Source: Lates calcarifer (lineage: Eukaryota; Chordata; Actinopteri; Centropomidae). Taken from it: DNA of 64,000 bases. The notes beneath the pieces were generated by a model, which saw only the letters and a list, made by a program, of their open reading frames with translations, was not told the origin of the DNA and searched no databases. This document shows, in pieces, positions 1 through 9,350 of the stretch. The DNA lies in contig NC_066835.1 in assembly GCF_001640805.2 (NCBI RefSeq), positions 6,566,227 to 6,630,226 on the forward strand. The letters are read 5' to 3'. The stretch's first letter is position 1. Each line of letters opens with the position of its first letter. The position numbers and the translations under genes are program-made.

Positions 1-376
1 CAACTAGCTACTGCTGCTAAGAAAATAAAGAAAATAGCACAGTACAGTAATATAACAATATGTATAACAATTCTGAAGTTATTTTCCTCAATTTAACTTT
101 ACTCACAGTTACTGTTCTCTCAGTTTTTGGAACAGAAAAAACCTTAAACCAAGCTCTCAGAAATTTCAAATGCCAAATCTGTCATACTGACGGTAACATG
201 GTAGCGGCATTACCATAGTACGACTGCGTATACACAATATCAACCCTTAGGATACAGATTAAACAACACATACAGCATGTAGCTTCATATATTAAAACTC
301 TTAGAATCTTATTTTAAATTAGTGTGAGTAGTTGTCAGTTAAGAAGACGATGACATCAAAATCTGATACAAAAGGA
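1..376. other. Non-coding sequence downstream of pef1
   Basis: AT-rich sequence with no recognisable exon. A 76-codon open frame at 381-611 on the plus strand lies in the presumed pef1 3' UTR and has no family features. Confidence 0.5.
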
Positions 377-382
377 TTTATT
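377..382 (-). terminator. Possible polyadenylation signal for pef1
   Basis: AATAAA on the minus strand, about 760 bp past the pef1 stop codon. It is the only canonical hexamer I saw between the stop and the window edge in this orientation. Variant ATTAAA hexamers also occur (for example near 702-707), so the real cleavage site may be elsewhere. Confidence 0.35.
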
Positions 383-1142
383 GGTTTCTGGCATTAAGGA
401 CCATTTTGGCATGTTCAGCAATTTCAGAATACAATATATGCTTCAATGGAGTGTGTTATCTAAGACTGGCCCCACAATCACTAAAGTTAAAGTGGCAAAC
501 ATAATGGAGAACCCTGCTCTCTTGCTTTGGCTCTTTCATGTTTTGGTCAGAGACATATATATATATTTTTTTAATTCATGCTTGATACTGGCTTGTGGGA
601 GAGCAACTTAGCAAAAAATTAACTTTTTTTAAACTCTTCTTTACCATCAACACCCCACTAAATGTGAGGTTAGAATAATTCTGGCATTAGAAAATATGAT
701 GATTTAATCATATATCTGTAATATATATATATTCAATACAATGTGAAACCATTGCATGGAAATACTTTCTGTACCTTGGAAATACCCTCGATATACATGA
801 ATTTAAAAGGGTATTGTTTCAGTGGCACAGGACCATGTTAATGCTGCATGTGAGCAAAATCACAGCATATGAATTACCTTCTGTTGCTTCTGCTATTTTA
901 CACTGATTCAGTCCTGACAGAAATATGGTCACTTACTGGGGTTATGGGGTAAACATTCAGTTAATTAAACATGTATATACAAGTGCCCTCTTGGATCTAA
1001 GTTCTAGTAAACAATAGACTTGCTAAATGTCACCGTCGTAAAGGCAGCTATGTCAATATGGCACATCAACATGTGAATAAGCCCTGAACATGGAATGATG
1101 CTGTGTATCCACAGTGCAGAGGGACTGTCAGTGGCATGAGGC

Positions 1143-1372
1143 TCACATGAGCCTGGTGATGGCACCAGAGAGGAAGTCCTCATAGTTGAGGCGGATGTTG
1201 CCCGTCATGGTCGTGTCCTTTTCCCTGAAGGCCTGTGTCATACTTTGGAGCTGGGTGCACACCTGGATGAAGCGGTCCAGCTGGATGCCGGGCCGCCCGC
1301 CCCGCAGGGTGAAACGCTGCACCAGCATGTCAGTGAACTGGGGGCTGAGGTTGTAGCCCATCTGAGCGAGGG
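1143..1372 (-). CDS. pef1: pef1 coding exon 5 (EF-hands 4-5 and stop)
   Basis: The acceptor is CTCCTCAAG after a pyrimidine tract. The split codon 190 gives Ala, so the junction reads [15 protein letters not shown]. The exon ends with GAITRLM and TGA. It carries the degenerate fourth and fifth EF-hands that form the dimer interface in the penta-EF-hand family. The intron before it is only 131 bp. Confidence 0.95.
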
Positions 1373-4300
1373 CTTGAGGAGAGGAGGGAGAAACAACACA
1401 GGAGTGAATTTTTCTCTTTCTGCAGAAAGTCTAAAAGGTTTTATACTCACACAGACATATCCCAACTCATCATAGCATCTTTGACATATACAAACAGGGA
1501 TACCTTGGTGTAGCTCCGTGCCACTGATAGAACCTGAGCGATCTCTGTCATACTGCTGAAACAACGCTCTCCACCGCTGCATGAAGTCCCACAGTGCTGA
1601 GAAGCCAAACATGTCTATTCGACCTGAGCGTGTCTTGTCAAACATGTCTAACGAGAAACACAAAACACAGCATGTTCAGCCAAACATGAGTCAGATGTGT
1701 TTTCTTCAGTTATTGTTGGGCAGTCATTCAAAACACAGTGCACATGCGAAGCTCGTTTTTTCCGCATCATGTTTCCAGCGAGCCCATCGTCCATCATCAC
1801 GGATCTTCTCCTTGTACTATCTAAAAGCAGCGCAGAGAAGTCACACATTTCTCATTATGGTAATGGTACGCATTAGTCACTGCCTGGCAAATGCAGATGG
1901 AATATGGGGATACTCGTGCAAACTAACAGGCAACATGACAAACGTGACTCAGTCATTTTTTAGTCTGACTCCTGGCTGCCTGGTTTTCTCCTTTTAGAAG
2001 CTGAAGAGATTTCTATTTAGAAGCCTGACAGATTTAGGAGGAAACTCACATTTAAAAACAGCCTACTTTCTTTTCCTCAACACTCCTTTATCCATATGTT
2101 TTTTCCCCAAACAACCTCCCCCTCTTCTTTGCTGTAGCTATTTAGATCTCCGGAAGTACACTGTGTCATTCTGCCTCAAGAAACACTGTCAAAACATTTA
2201 TAACCAATTCATCAGCGCAGAGCTACCTCACACTCTGCTGAGCACTTCATTTGGCTGCAGCAGCACAGACTTACTGATCATCATGAGGCAGGTCTCGTCA
2301 TTAAAAGCAGACCAGTTGGAGTTGACAAGTGCCTGCTTGAGCTCCTTCAGGTTGATGAAGCCGCTGCGGTCCGCATCGACAGTCTGGAACCATTGGTACG
2401 CCTCTGGGTTAACACCGGGAGGAATGTTACCTACAAAGAGGAAAGATAAGGGTAATAACAGGGTGGTGAAAAGAAGAGTAGGGTTCACGCTGACTTTGAA
2501 GATACCCCATCACTTTTGAAGATTGCTCTTGTCTCCATCACTGTTTTCATCCCTTTCTCCTTCTTCAATCTGTCTGAGCCAGCTAGTTTGATTTATTCTC
2601 TTTACTGTTTTCTATCCTTGTATTTTCGACCAGTTGTTATTTCACTGAGGCTCTCAGGCTTTGAGCAGTATCGAATATTTGTGGCAAAAAAACAGAAGCA
2701 GGGATTCTTAACAATGAAGTGTGTGCCTCGTTTCCGAGCAAAATAATTCTTTATTTACTGGGAGATGAAGAAACACACTTATACTGTCTGACAGTTGAAG
2801 CTGTGCTGACTCTGTCAATCAGAAACTTGATCATAAAAAATAATACATCTGTGCACGACTCAGTTTTTGGTCTTTGGTGTTTAGATGGTGGTGATTGGGG
2901 AAACAGTATGGTATATATTAACTTTAACACGCAGTACACTCTATATGTAACTGACATGCCAAACATAATTCCTACAACTAAGCACACTTCAAATGAGTCC
3001 AAGTTAACAAACTTAAGTAGGTATTTACATCTTACTCACTGGAAGAATAAGAGAAAAAACATTACAACAAAAACATTTTAAAATAATATAAGTAAGTGGC
3101 CATTTTGTTAAAGAATACATCCACAACCTTAGTTATGAGTCAAAGGTTAAGAAAAAGTCACCTCATTAAGGGGGTATTATGTCCAGGCAAGAGGCTGTTA
3201 CCTGAGTTCATGGAGAAAATGAGAGGGGGTGTAAGACAAGGGGCAGGGTGTAGGCAGGGCTGATTGTCAGAAAAATGAATGGGGAAAGAGGGACAGATTA
3301 CACTTCAAGCCAGACCCTGATGGATTCGGTCCCTGTGGGGAGTGATGGCAACATCAGGTTCTGACTTGGGCTTAGCTGCTACAGGAAACTGTGTAAGCAC
3401 ACACACACACACACACACACAACACACTCTTTACCCATCTGTCTCTTACTCTGTTTAGCCCTCACTCAGTATTACTGAAGTCATCACTCCAGCAGTGTAA
3501 TCCTGCTGAGGGGCACAAACTGAACCCTGTCTCTACATGACTGTCTGGGAACGTTAAGTCATTTTCTATCCATCATCCCACCGGAGAGCGAGGGGGGCCG
3601 AAAACGAGGCAACGAAGAAGGAGAATGAGAGCCTATCTGCAGTCTCCTCGTGTTCAGGAATATGCCTGTTCAACTCCCACAGGCAGAGGGAACCGCAGAT
3701 GCTTGCACAGCTCCAGTCTCAGCATACAGTTACCTGCAGGAGCATGGTGCCCATAAGGTCCTCCGTGCGGCTGTCCCCCGTAACCACCGTAAGGCCCACT
3801 GGGGGCACCTCCTGGTCCTGGCCCATATTGCCCTCCATGACCTGGGGCTCCATAACCGCCATAAGGACCTCCTTGTGGACCTGCAGCACCTCCGTATGGA
3901 GCTGAGGGGGGAGGGCCATAGGAACCATGGCCTCCCCCATATGGAGCATTTGGTGGTGGATTGCCCCCTCCTGGATAGCCCTACAGTGATAAACATAAGC
4001 AAAGTTCACTGAAACTATATGATAAGTACAAGGGATAAACAGGCTTAGCGCATTAGCATTAACAGGTAGAAGTATTACACTACCACAGGGTACTGCAGAT
4101 ATATAGAGCACCTTGGGTACATGTATAGAAGTAACTGGGTGGTGAAAAGTAACTTAGGACATTTACTCAAGCTGTACTTTGGTAGAGTTTTGAGAAACTT
4201 GTACTCTGCTAGCAAAAGGAAACTCATGTGTTACATAGATTTATCTGACAGCTGCAGTTACAGTATGTTATTAGCTTACAAAATATATGTGAACATGTAT

Positions 4301-4972
4301 ATATGAAGCTACTCAGGTATGGCTTAATCAGTTAGCAGATCCATTGATTGGTCAAGTGACAGAAAACTTACTATTTTGATAGCTGATTAAATCATTTCAA
4401 TCATTTTCCGGGCACAGATAACACTTCAATACTGCTTACAGATGGATGCATGAGTAACAATACTAATCAGTTATAATTATGAATATGAACAGGATATCAA
4501 TGTTTTGCTGACAAAACTTCTGCACTATCCCTTTACTAGTAATAAACCTAATGTTGTAGTGTAATACACTGTAACTTCAGTAAAGTATCTGTATTCATCT
4601 CCCAGCGCTGAAAAGTTCTTATCTCCGCTGTTTTGGGCAAGAAAGCTCGGTTAAAACAGGAATATTATGACATGTACACGTTGCTGAACGATGATTTAAA
4701 ACCAATTCAAATGTTTATAGCAAGACACGCAACTACAAAGTGAAATGTTGGTAATAAATGGTAACACTTTCCATTCTCCACCCTGCTAGCACCAGTAAAC
4801 AAATGAATGGCTAACGTCGCTCGTGTTTTAACGGCATGAAGCATTATTTACGCTATATTACAGCAATAAAACAGATAATACAGTTATTAAACGATAAAAA
4901 TACGTTATTATGATTAACATATACAAAACACAACGAGCAGTATTACGGTACCTGGCCGTAGTGGAAACTCAT
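1143..4972 (-). CDS. pef1: Peflin (penta-EF-hand domain-containing protein 1), five coding exons
   Basis: Coding exons on the minus strand are 4972-4952, 3980-3734, 2430-2275, 1647-1504 and 1372-1143. All four introns have GT-AG ends and the phases join cleanly to give 265 residues; human peflin, from memory, has about 284. Residues 1-90 are a Gly/Pro/Tyr-rich N-terminus with repeated PYGG units, typical of peflin and its relative sorcin. The rest is the penta-EF-hand domain: loop 1 at residues 108-119 ([12 protein letters not shown]), loop 2 at 145-156, loop 3 at 175-186 ([12 protein letters not shown]), then two degenerate hands reaching the C-terminal ITRLM. Known family role: peflin heterodimerises with ALG-2 (PDCD6) and acts as a calcium-dependent adaptor at ER exit sites for CUL3-KLHL12 ubiquitination of SEC31. 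The start MSFHYGQ agrees with known peflins. No break or frameshift is seen. The identification is secure; exact splice sites are inferred. Confidence 0.96.
1504..1647 (-). CDS. pef1: pef1 coding exon 4 (EF-hands 2 and 3)
   Basis: The acceptor is CTCGTTAG and the donor is GTATCC. The exon encodes residues 143-189: [19 protein letters not shown] with EF loop 2, a linker helix ([13 protein letters not shown]), then EF loop 3 [12 protein letters not shown]. Loop 2 has Gly rather than Glu at position 12. From memory this is usual for EF2 of peflin, so it is a family trait and not damage. Confidence 0.95.
2275..2430 (-). CDS. pef1: pef1 coding exon 3 (first EF-hand)
   Basis: The acceptor is TTTGTAG before GTAACATTCC and the donor is GTAAGT. 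The exon encodes residues 91-141: [18 protein letters not shown], then the first calcium loop [12 protein letters not shown] with acidic residues at loop positions 1, 3 and 12. Codon 142 is split across the next intron and gives Asn. Confidence 0.95.
3397..3421. repeat. (CA)n microsatellite in pef1 intron 2
   Basis: About twelve CA units inside the 1.3-kb second intron of pef1. Confidence 0.9.
3734..3980 (-). CDS. pef1: pef1 coding exon 2 (Gly/Pro/Tyr-rich N-terminal repeats)
   Basis: The acceptor is TGTAG before GGCTATCCAGG and the donor is GCAG before GTAACTG. The exon encodes residues 8-89 plus one base of codon 90. The sequence is built of repeated PYGG, GPPP and GGP units (for example [19 protein letters not shown]), as expected for the unstructured N-terminal domain of peflin. 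Long open frames in the two other registers here are shadows of this GC-rich repeat. Confidence 0.93.
4952..4972 (-). CDS. pef1: pef1 coding exon 1
   Basis: Seven codons, MSFHYGQ, followed directly by a GT donor (GTACCG). The intron is phase 0 and about 971 bp long. This very short first coding exon is invisible to an ORF scan; it was found because its protein start matches the peflin N-terminus and joins in frame to the GYPGGG of exon 2. Confidence 0.88.
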
Positions 4973-4989
4973 GTTTGATTGACTTTACT

Positions 4990-5150
4990 TCCTTCAACAG
5001 TTCAGCCTTGAAGGCGGATACTGCGCTGTCTGGATCATGCTAACTATTGGTGCATTTCCAGGTCTGTCAAAACCGCACCCGCGTGTCCTGCTCCTGATTG
5101 GACGGCGGAGTGGAAAAGAGATGACGACGGAAAAGAAAGTATCAGTCACA
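4990..5150 (-). promoter_or_regulatory. Putative pef1 proximal promoter and 5' UTR
   Basis: Immediately upstream of the pef1 start codon is a more GC- and CpG-rich patch than its surroundings. On the minus strand it has two CCAAT boxes (5101-5097 and 5050-5046), an ETS-like TTTCCG near 5130 and a GT/GC-rich segment around 5070-5090. No TATA box is obvious. This fits a housekeeping-type promoter. The transcription start is not determined. Confidence 0.4.
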
Positions 5151-5202
5151 ATGTCCATGACTCTTGAGTATATAACCCAACACTCGGTGAGTTTGTCACT
5201 CA

Positions 5203-6297
5203 TTGTTTAATCCTGTGACAATGACACGGTTTCCAGGAAGTCTATTTGAGTTTTGATTTCATAATTTTGTAGATATTTATTTTAATTCCAGTTAGATCTA
5301 TCAATACAAAGTGGATATTCTAGATAGTATGTTTTTTTCACTTAAAAATGGCTTTCTTTCCCCATACTGTACTATCGCAGTATGTACTATACAGTATAGC
5401 CATATTAATGAGGTCAGACTCTACACTGATGCAGCTATAATCAGTTTCATGGATGGTAATGATGAGATGTTTTGCAGGACAAACAAAAAACACACACTCA
5501 AATATTTTAATATTGAAATAACTTTATAGATCACAGAAATAAATACAAAATCTAAAACACAATATACTATCTCAAATCTTTCTTCATTCTCTCTCTCAAA
5601 AAAAACAAAACAAAACAAAAACAAAACAAAAAAAAAAAAAAATGCAAATTTGTGGGTATAAAAAATGTTTTGTCCTTTTCCAGAGGTATGAATTAGTGCA
5701 TATATGCATCATACATTCATTAAGCAATTCTGATTTAATAGTGTGAGTCTGTAAAATATAAGCAAGAGTAACTCTGGAGGGGCTTGTGTAGAAGGAAGTG
5801 CTCTGTGTGCTTTATTTTGTGGGGCAGTGTGTATGTCCAGGGAACGGATTCACTCTGTAATTACATCATTTCAGCATTTTATACTTACTGTTTTATTATT
5901 AAGTACCTCACACAACAGCTTTAGCTTGCTACTGGCCAATAGTAATGTACAAAATGTAAGCACATTACTGCCCAGGCTGTGCTTCTCTCTCTCTCTCTTC
6001 TACTGTCTCTCACTGCAGGGTTCTGCCTCCAGAGCTGGAGAGTCTCCTGCTGCTCCCATGATCCAGCTCAACCCATGATGCGACAATAATTAAAACATTT
6101 ACTAGTGTTATTGATAGTGTTAGTGCTATTAATGTACCATTGTTTGTCATTATTATTCCTTTAGCTGTAATAATAATTATTACTATTATTATTATTATTA
6201 CTATTATTACTACTACTATTTACACTTTGACTTAGTCTGTGTATCTGCAATGTTGTCTTTCTCCTACCCCATTCCCCCACCCCCCTCTCTTTCTGTC
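5203..6297. other. Intergenic sequence between pef1 promoter and connexin 3' end
   Basis: No exon recognised. It contains a TC tract followed by an A-rich run (about 5584-5642), a TC tract near 5984-6000 and an ATT/ACT trinucleotide microsatellite at 6169-6221. AATAAA hexamers on the minus strand at 5811-5816 and 5892-5897 could end the connexin transcript. Confidence 0.5.
6169..6221. repeat. (ATT)n trinucleotide microsatellite
   Basis: Imperfect run of ATT and ACT units. Confidence 0.9.
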
Positions 6298-6550
6298 TAA
6301 ACCCAACCGGTCGAGGCAGATGGCCGCCCACCTTGAGTCCGGTTCTGCTCGAGGTTTCTGCCTCTTAAAAGGAAGTTTTTCCTTGCCACAGTCGCCTAGT
6401 GCTTGCTCATGGTGGGATCTGTTGGGTTTTTCTCTGTAAATCTTATAAGATAAAGAGTACGGTCTAGACCTGCTCTATATGTACAGCGTCTCGAGATAAC
6501 TTCTGTTGTGAATTGGCGCTATATAAATAAGATTTGACTTGACTTGACTT
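6298..6550 (+). repeat. Interspersed repeat, LINE-like 3' tail
   Basis: The block runs from the segment GGTCGAGGCAGATGGCCGCC, through TTTTTCCTTGCCACAGTCGC and the GCGCTATATAAATAAGA segment, to a tandem (TTGAC/T) tail at 6533-6550. I recognise it as a very common fish interspersed repeat ending in a short tandem tail, like the 3' end of an L2-type LINE. The family name is from memory; the repetitive tail is seen directly. It lies 0.3-0.6 kb past the connexin stop and may be inside its 3' UTR. Confidence 0.7.
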
Positions 6551-6858
6551 ACACATTGCTATGAGCACACATTCACACAATTCATACACACACACACACA
6601 CAAACCAATTCCAAGAAAAACAAAATATCAAAACCCTTTAAGTTCCTCTGTAAACCTCCTTTTTAAGAAGTTAATTTACATGCATCAGTTGTGCGTTCCT
6701 GCAGAAAGTCATTTAACATAATAATATTTACAAAACGCTGTCACAGAAATCGCTGAATTGATGGATGTCTCTTTGGCATTGAGCAGCAGTTCTCCACGTA
6801 TTTCGGCACCTTTAATGTTTTACTCAGTTTTTCAACATAGCTGCTGCCATATTGCACA

Positions 6859-7287
6859 TTATTTCTTCTTAGATGTCCCCTCCTCAGCCTTGATGTTGCT
6901 GAGGTTCTGGATAGATACAGTAGGATCGATTCTGATCGACGTTTTGGACCTGAACTCCGACCTGGGGGCCGCCAGAGGAGCCATCTCGTGAGTCTCGGCG
7001 AACATCCTCCTGTCCGCCTCGGCCTTCCTCTTAATGAGTTTCTGGATACGTTTGCAGATGAGGTAAATCATCTCGCAGATGCACATGAGGATGCAGACGG
7101 CAGAGGAGACCACCATGAATAGGGTGAAGATCTTCTTCTCCGTGGGACGGGATATATAACAGTCCACGGTGTTGGGGCACGGCGGCAGGGAGCACTTGGA
7201 CAGGCGGGGCATGTCATAGCCTTCATAGATGTGGTACAGGATGTAGAGGAAGCCAGCGTCAAAGCCTGCCTTGAAAACCAGACTCAC
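6859..7287 (-). CDS. Connexin coding exon 2 (TM3, loop E2, TM4, C-terminal tail)
   Basis: The acceptor CTCATAG precedes GTGAGTCTG, so the exon starts with [13 protein letters not shown] and ends with GTSKKK and TAA (142 codons). It carries the second set of three loop cysteines and the SRPTEKK signature. The basic tail has Ser/Thr sites (for example RSKTSIR), which are plausible phosphorylation sites by inference only. Confidence 0.95.
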   Translation of the reverse strand: MSLVFKAGFDAGFLYILYHIYEGYDMPRLSKCSLPPCPNTVDCYISRPTEKKIFTLFMVVSSAVCILMCICEMIYLICKRIQKLIKRKAEADRRMFAETHEMAPLAAPRSEFRSKTSIRIDPTVSIQNLSNIKAEEGTSKKK

Positions 7288-7934
7288 CTATGAGAAGATA
7301 AATAAAGGTTAAACCGGGAAACACATTTTTTTCTGCAAGTGTAAAATAAAGGACAGAAAAGTCCATTTGCCTGTCCGTCCGTCTGTTTTCTTGTGATTAG
7401 GACATTATATATAATTACACAAATGTCTTCTCCAGCCTCTTGTACGTAGCCACTCATCCATGGCAATTATTTTTGACATTTCTAACAATGACTAACTTCA
7501 ATTTGGTCGAGGCCAAAGCGCTGCTGGAGACCCCTCATTCTTACCAGGTACGTCCACCACAGCCCCCCGCGTTTCTTCCCAGGGTTGGCGTACAGATGGG
7601 CGCCCTTGTGCGAGGCGGTGTACTGCATGTCCTTCTTCTCCCGGTACTTGACGTGGCCGACCACCATCAGCGACGGGCAGGTGACGAAGATGAGCTGCAG
7701 GGCCCACAGGCGGATGTGGGAGATGGGGAAGATGTGGTCATAGCACACGTTGTTGCAGCCAGGCTGGGCCGTGTTGCAGACGAAGTCCTTGTTCTCGTCG
7801 CCCCACACCCTCTGGGCCGCCACCACGAACACCATCACCCTGAAGACGAAGACCATGGAGAGCCAGACGCGACCGAACACGGTGGAGTATTTGTTGACCC
7901 CGCTGAGGAGTGCCTCCAACGCAGACCAGTTCAT
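6859..7934 (-). CDS. Beta-group connexin (gap junction beta protein, Cx30.3/GJB4-like), two coding exons
   Basis: Coding exons 7934-7545 and 7287-6859 join in phase 0 to give 272 residues. Features in order: [19 protein letters not shown]-terminus with the conserved Trp3; TM1 about residues 20-42; extracellular loop 1 with Cys53, Cys60 and Cys64 in the C-x6-C-x3-C pattern; TM2 about 75-97; a short cytoplasmic loop ending [13 protein letters not shown]3 about 131-151; loop 2 with Cys162, Cys167 and Cys173 (C-x4-C-x5-C) followed by SRPTEKK; TM4 about 183-207; and a 65-residue Lys/Arg-rich tail. Six connexins form a hemichannel, and two of these dock to link adjacent cells. The sequence most resembles mammalian GJB4/GJB3/GJB5; zebrafish cx30.3 or cx35.4 are candidate orthologues, but I cannot settle which, so no symbol is given. 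Confidence 0.95.
7545..7934 (-). CDS. Connexin coding exon 1 (TM1, loop E1, TM2, cytoplasmic loop)
   Basis: 130 codons from ATG to WWTYL, then the donor GTAAGAATG. Reading through the donor gives only about 20 unrelated codons before a stop, which supports splicing here. The start is the only Met in the right place for a beta connexin (MNW). Confidence 0.95.
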
Positions 7935-8220
7935 GACGGCTGCTGTAGAGGTGGAGGAGGGGACGGAGGAGGCTGAGGGAGATGGAGGAGCTCCTCAGGA
8001 GAGCAGGTGGAACTGGTGGGATGACCTTGAGCTATGAAAGAGTGACAGAGTAGATTAAAAAGAAGAGTAGTAATCATGTAAAAGATGAAAAATATCTTTC
8101 TGTTTATTTTATAAAAAACGCTCGGGGACTTTAGAGAAGGGAGGTTTAAAGAGAAGCATCAATATTGATGTAGCAGCTGAGATATTCTGACTTTGAGTAC
8201 GTATAAGTGGGGGAAAAAAC
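7935..8220 (-). promoter_or_regulatory. Connexin 5' UTR splice acceptor and upstream flank
   Basis: A pyrimidine-rich stretch ends in CCACCTCTACAG at 7943-7944 on the minus strand, 9 bp before the ATG. It looks like a splice acceptor, and connexin genes usually have a separate non-coding first exon. That exon and the promoter would lie further right (above about 8040) but I cannot place them. Confidence 0.5.
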
Positions 8221-8541
8221 TGGATCCTACATTTCCCATAATGCAACTAGACTGTCCTTTTATTAGACCCTTCCTACCAGGTGAAAGCACACATCTTTCA
8301 AACTCCACACCACCAGTTATAACACAAGCTTTCTGTTATAAATCAGTGGTCTTTGAATCCAAGCCAGCATAACCCTGATGACATCACTCTCACATCATCA
8401 GGGTAATTTTTGGAGACCTGACAAAGCTCCACCAGAGCCCCAGGAGACAGCTATAAGCTATTTCCACAGAAAGAATAGTAGTCAGAATAGTAGATGGGTT
8501 AACTGAGTTTGATGTGTAAAATAAGTGGCATGCCCCTTTAA
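8221..8541 (+). repeat. Dispersed repeat family A, copy 1
   Basis: Shares an extended similar block with 23231-23484: both have the TTTCCCATAATGCAACT-type core, then TTTTATTAGAC, a CCAAG-CCAG-ATAACCC segment followed by GATGACATCAC, and a closing GTT/GTA-AAAT segment before TTTA. It is diverged and indel-rich. I recognise the core as a common fish repeat; no coding capacity is seen. Confidence 0.7.
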
Positions 8542-9092
8542 AGGCTTACACACTTGCAGTTATCATGCATAGAGAATTTTATTACCTTTTACGTGCAGTA
8601 TTATTTTCTTCATCTCCAGGTCCCTGGGTTTCTGTTTTATTTTTTGCATTTACATCAGTGAGATGTCACATAAAGCCACTGCATCTCTTCCATTGTGTTA
8701 TTCCACAGCAACCACAAACAAAAAGCTTTTTTAAAATGGTGATCACCTCTGAGGAAACAACAACCAGACATAATCCCCATTATGGCGGATTCCCGTTTGT
8801 GCAGAGCTACCTTTTCAAAACTGACTCATTATACATGAATGAGTGAGTCATCATCATCGGCACCTCCCTTCATTGAAAGGACAAACCAAGACTGTTAGTC
8901 AGCTATTCGAACAGTGCGGCTGATCAGGCAGCTGCAGTCATCTTTGTAATCCCAAACGCCTATTGCAGAGTCTTCAAAGGGTTGTTAAGGGATGGCGTTT
9001 CATTTGTGAGGGGAGTTTAAGTTAAAATATTACGATGTGGATTTAATGGTCTGATCGTGTACAGACTTTAAAGATGGAGCTGTAATGGATCC

Positions 9093-9119
9093 TCTTTTTT
9101 TTTCTCTCTCTCTCTCTCT
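9093..9119. repeat. T-run and (TC)n microsatellite
   Basis: Nine T residues followed by nine TC units. Confidence 0.9.
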
Positions 9120-9164
9120 GGTTTTAATGGATATTTTAATGAAGTCTTGGTTGTATGAAGGCGT

Positions 9165-9350
9165 GCGCATAGAATAGAATAGAATAGAATAGAATAGGCT
9201 TTATCACTGTACAGTTAAGTACAACGAAATTGTGCGTGCTCCACGAAGACAAACAGTGCATTATGGAAGAAATTAAATACAATAAGAAATACAAAATGTA
9301 CACAATATAATACAAGTTATACAAAAAAATTACAAAATTGCAGAAATTTA
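9165..9350 (-). repeat. Interspersed repeat with (AGAAT)n tail
   Basis: Starts with about five AGAAT units (9171-9196), then CTTTATCACTGTACAGTTAA and ACAACGAAATTG, a motif very common in fish repeats that end in short tandem tails. With the tandem tail taken as the 3' end, the element points left (minus strand). The right edge is uncertain. Confidence 0.6.

Noticed and set aside
145..156. Missing acidic residue at position 12 of EF loop 2 in peflin (residues 145-156 of the protein) as a sign of damage
   Set aside because: As recalled, other peflins also lack it at this hand, and the rest of the protein is intact.
1238..1663. 141-codon minus-strand frame overlapping pef1 exons 4 and 5
   Set aside because: It is exon 4 read through the short intron and then out of frame through exon 5; splicing restores the peflin sequence.
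3719..4111. 130-codon minus-strand frame over pef1 exon 2
   Set aside because: A shifted reading of the Gly/Pro/Tyr repeat; the peflin frame is the one giving PYGG units and correct splice phases.
7440..7976. 178-codon plus-strand frame opposite the connexin
   Set aside because: A shadow of the GC-rich connexin exon 1; it has no motif and the minus strand has an unambiguous connexin.
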